From contig NW_003128370.1 of assembly GCF_000003605.2 (NCBI RefSeq), forward strand, positions 432,008-496,007: 64,000 nucleotides of DNA, in the 5' to 3' direction. Within the stretch, counting starts at the first letter, position 1. Every line of letters starts with the position of its first letter. The notes beneath the pieces are model-generated. The model saw nothing but the letters and a program-made list of their open reading frames with translations. It made no database searches and had not been told where the DNA came from. Source of the stretch: Saccoglossus kowalevskii (lineage: Eukaryota > Hemichordata > Enteropneusta > Harrimaniidae). Both the position numbers and the translations under genes were made by a program. Shown in pieces: positions 62,942 to 64,000 of this stretch.

Positions 62942-63327
62942 GATTATAATAAGTAGCATGCTTATAATCATTAACATACTTATAATCAGTAGCATGCTTA
63001 TAATCAGTAGCATGCTTATAATCTGTAACATACTTATACTCAGTAGCATGCTTATAATCGATAGCATGCATATAATCAGTAACATACTTATAATCAGTAG
63101 AATGCTTATAATCAGTAGCATGCTTATAATCAGTAACATACTTATACTCAGTAGCATGCTTATAATCAATAGCATGCTTATAATCAGTAACATACTTATA
63201 CTCAGTAGCATGCTTATAATCAGTAGCATGCTTATAATCTGTAACATACTTACATTCAGTAGCATGCTTATAATCAGTAGCATGCTTATAATCAGTAGCA
63301 TGCTTATAATCAGTGACATACTTATTA
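62942..63327. repeat. 18-bp minisatellite with 54-bp higher-order period
   Basis: About 21 units of AGCATGCTTATAATCAGT with a regular variant AACATACTTATACTCAGT every third unit in the middle. Because 18 is a multiple of three and the unit lacks stops in one frame on each strand, both strands stay open for about 160 codons. These frames (MLLIIS repeats and their complement) are by-products of the repeat, not genes. Confidence 0.95.
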
Positions 63328-64000
63328 ATTTAAGCAAAACAGGAAATTGTATTGATGTTGATGATATCAATTTGGCCTACTATCTATTTATTACAGTATC
63401 GGAGATAACATGCACAATCCTTGAATTAAATTAATTTGAGAAAAAAGCACTCGTGATACCATCTGTTCTGGTGTCCATATTTTACCACAGTATATACAAT
63501 AACATGCATTGTCATATTTACAGAGTTATTAATTTGAGCAGTCAGGAAATTGTATTAATGTTGTTGATACAAATAAGGTATCAATATCAGTTTATTGTGA
63601 TCACTATGTATGCAAATTAAATATGTGGTATGTCACATGTTGATTGATTCAGGTGCACAAACCTGATTCGACTTTTCGTCACATAACCCGCATTCGTGGC
63701 TAAATTGTGTTCAATTCATCGATTTTATACAAACCAATTCGGGCACAAACCCTTATGTTTATTAGTTTGTTTGCTAATACGCATGTGCATTATTGTACAT
63801 ATGAAACTCTCAATAATATGATTGAGCAACATTGTCATCTTCGGTACTGGGTAATAGTGGCAATGTAGGCAAAACTCATTGAGATACATTGAGTGTGTTC
63901 ATTTCACTAATATAAAGTGCAAACTTCCTCTGGAAAAAAAACACATAATTTTGACCCCCCCCAAAAAAACATGTTTTACTTTACACGTTTTTTATGTCAT
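63328..64000. other. Unassigned sequence at the right edge
   Basis: GCAGGAAATTGTATT-like sequence occurs twice (about 63340 and 63542), suggesting a diverged local duplication of about 200 bp. No gene is seen. Confidence 0.35.

Noticed and set aside
62882-63434. Two overlapping frames of about 160 codons on opposite strands
   Set aside because: Both follow from the 18-bp repeat period; no flanking coding features were seen.

Overview
This is an AT-rich animal nuclear genomic window. Its genes are split by GT-AG introns, two of them resemble cilium or growth-factor genes, and the non-coding DNA is packed with short transposon remnants and minisatellites. Nothing bacterial or viral-genome-like is present. 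The species cannot be named from the sequence. The best-conserved protein and a BMP-like exon next to it fit an invertebrate bilaterian, perhaps a deuterostome, but that is inference.

Three genes can be supported. (1) At 10821-11103 (minus) lies one exon with a signal peptide and a TGF-beta-type prodomain start, most like BMP3/GDF10 or ADMP; its remaining exons should lie to the left and none was found in the window. (2) At 19694-25463 (minus) lies a complete five-exon CFAP299 (C4orf22) gene, 234 aa, very close to what I remember of the human protein. (3) At 26383-43493 (plus) lies a complete thirteen-exon gene for a 569-aa, almost wholly coiled-coil protein that I do not recognise. Genes 2 and 3 are head to head across a 919-bp interval with partial RFX X-box-like motifs, suggesting a shared ciliary promoter. 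From memory, human BMP3 and CFAP299 are also neighbours (4q21), so the left half may preserve an ancient gene pair.

The rest is non-coding and repeat-rich. Region 1-10.8 kb holds a 157-bp tandem repeat ending in a hairpin (a second copy is in CFAP299 intron 2), a dispersed repeat, two small MITEs and a tRNA-derived SINE with a very long TTTA tail. Region 11.1-19.7 kb is mostly unannotated. The introns of genes 2 and 3 hold several foldback elements, a 14-bp minisatellite with a 70-bp higher-order period, and an 11-bp minisatellite matching the NF-kB consensus. Region 44.5-64 kb has no recognised host gene. It contains a mobile element nested inside another, a 2.4-kb 22-bp minisatellite with a small oppositely oriented array nearby, a 2.4-kb direct tandem duplication with a probable Ty3/gypsy fossil in one copy, and an 18-bp minisatellite open in both strands.
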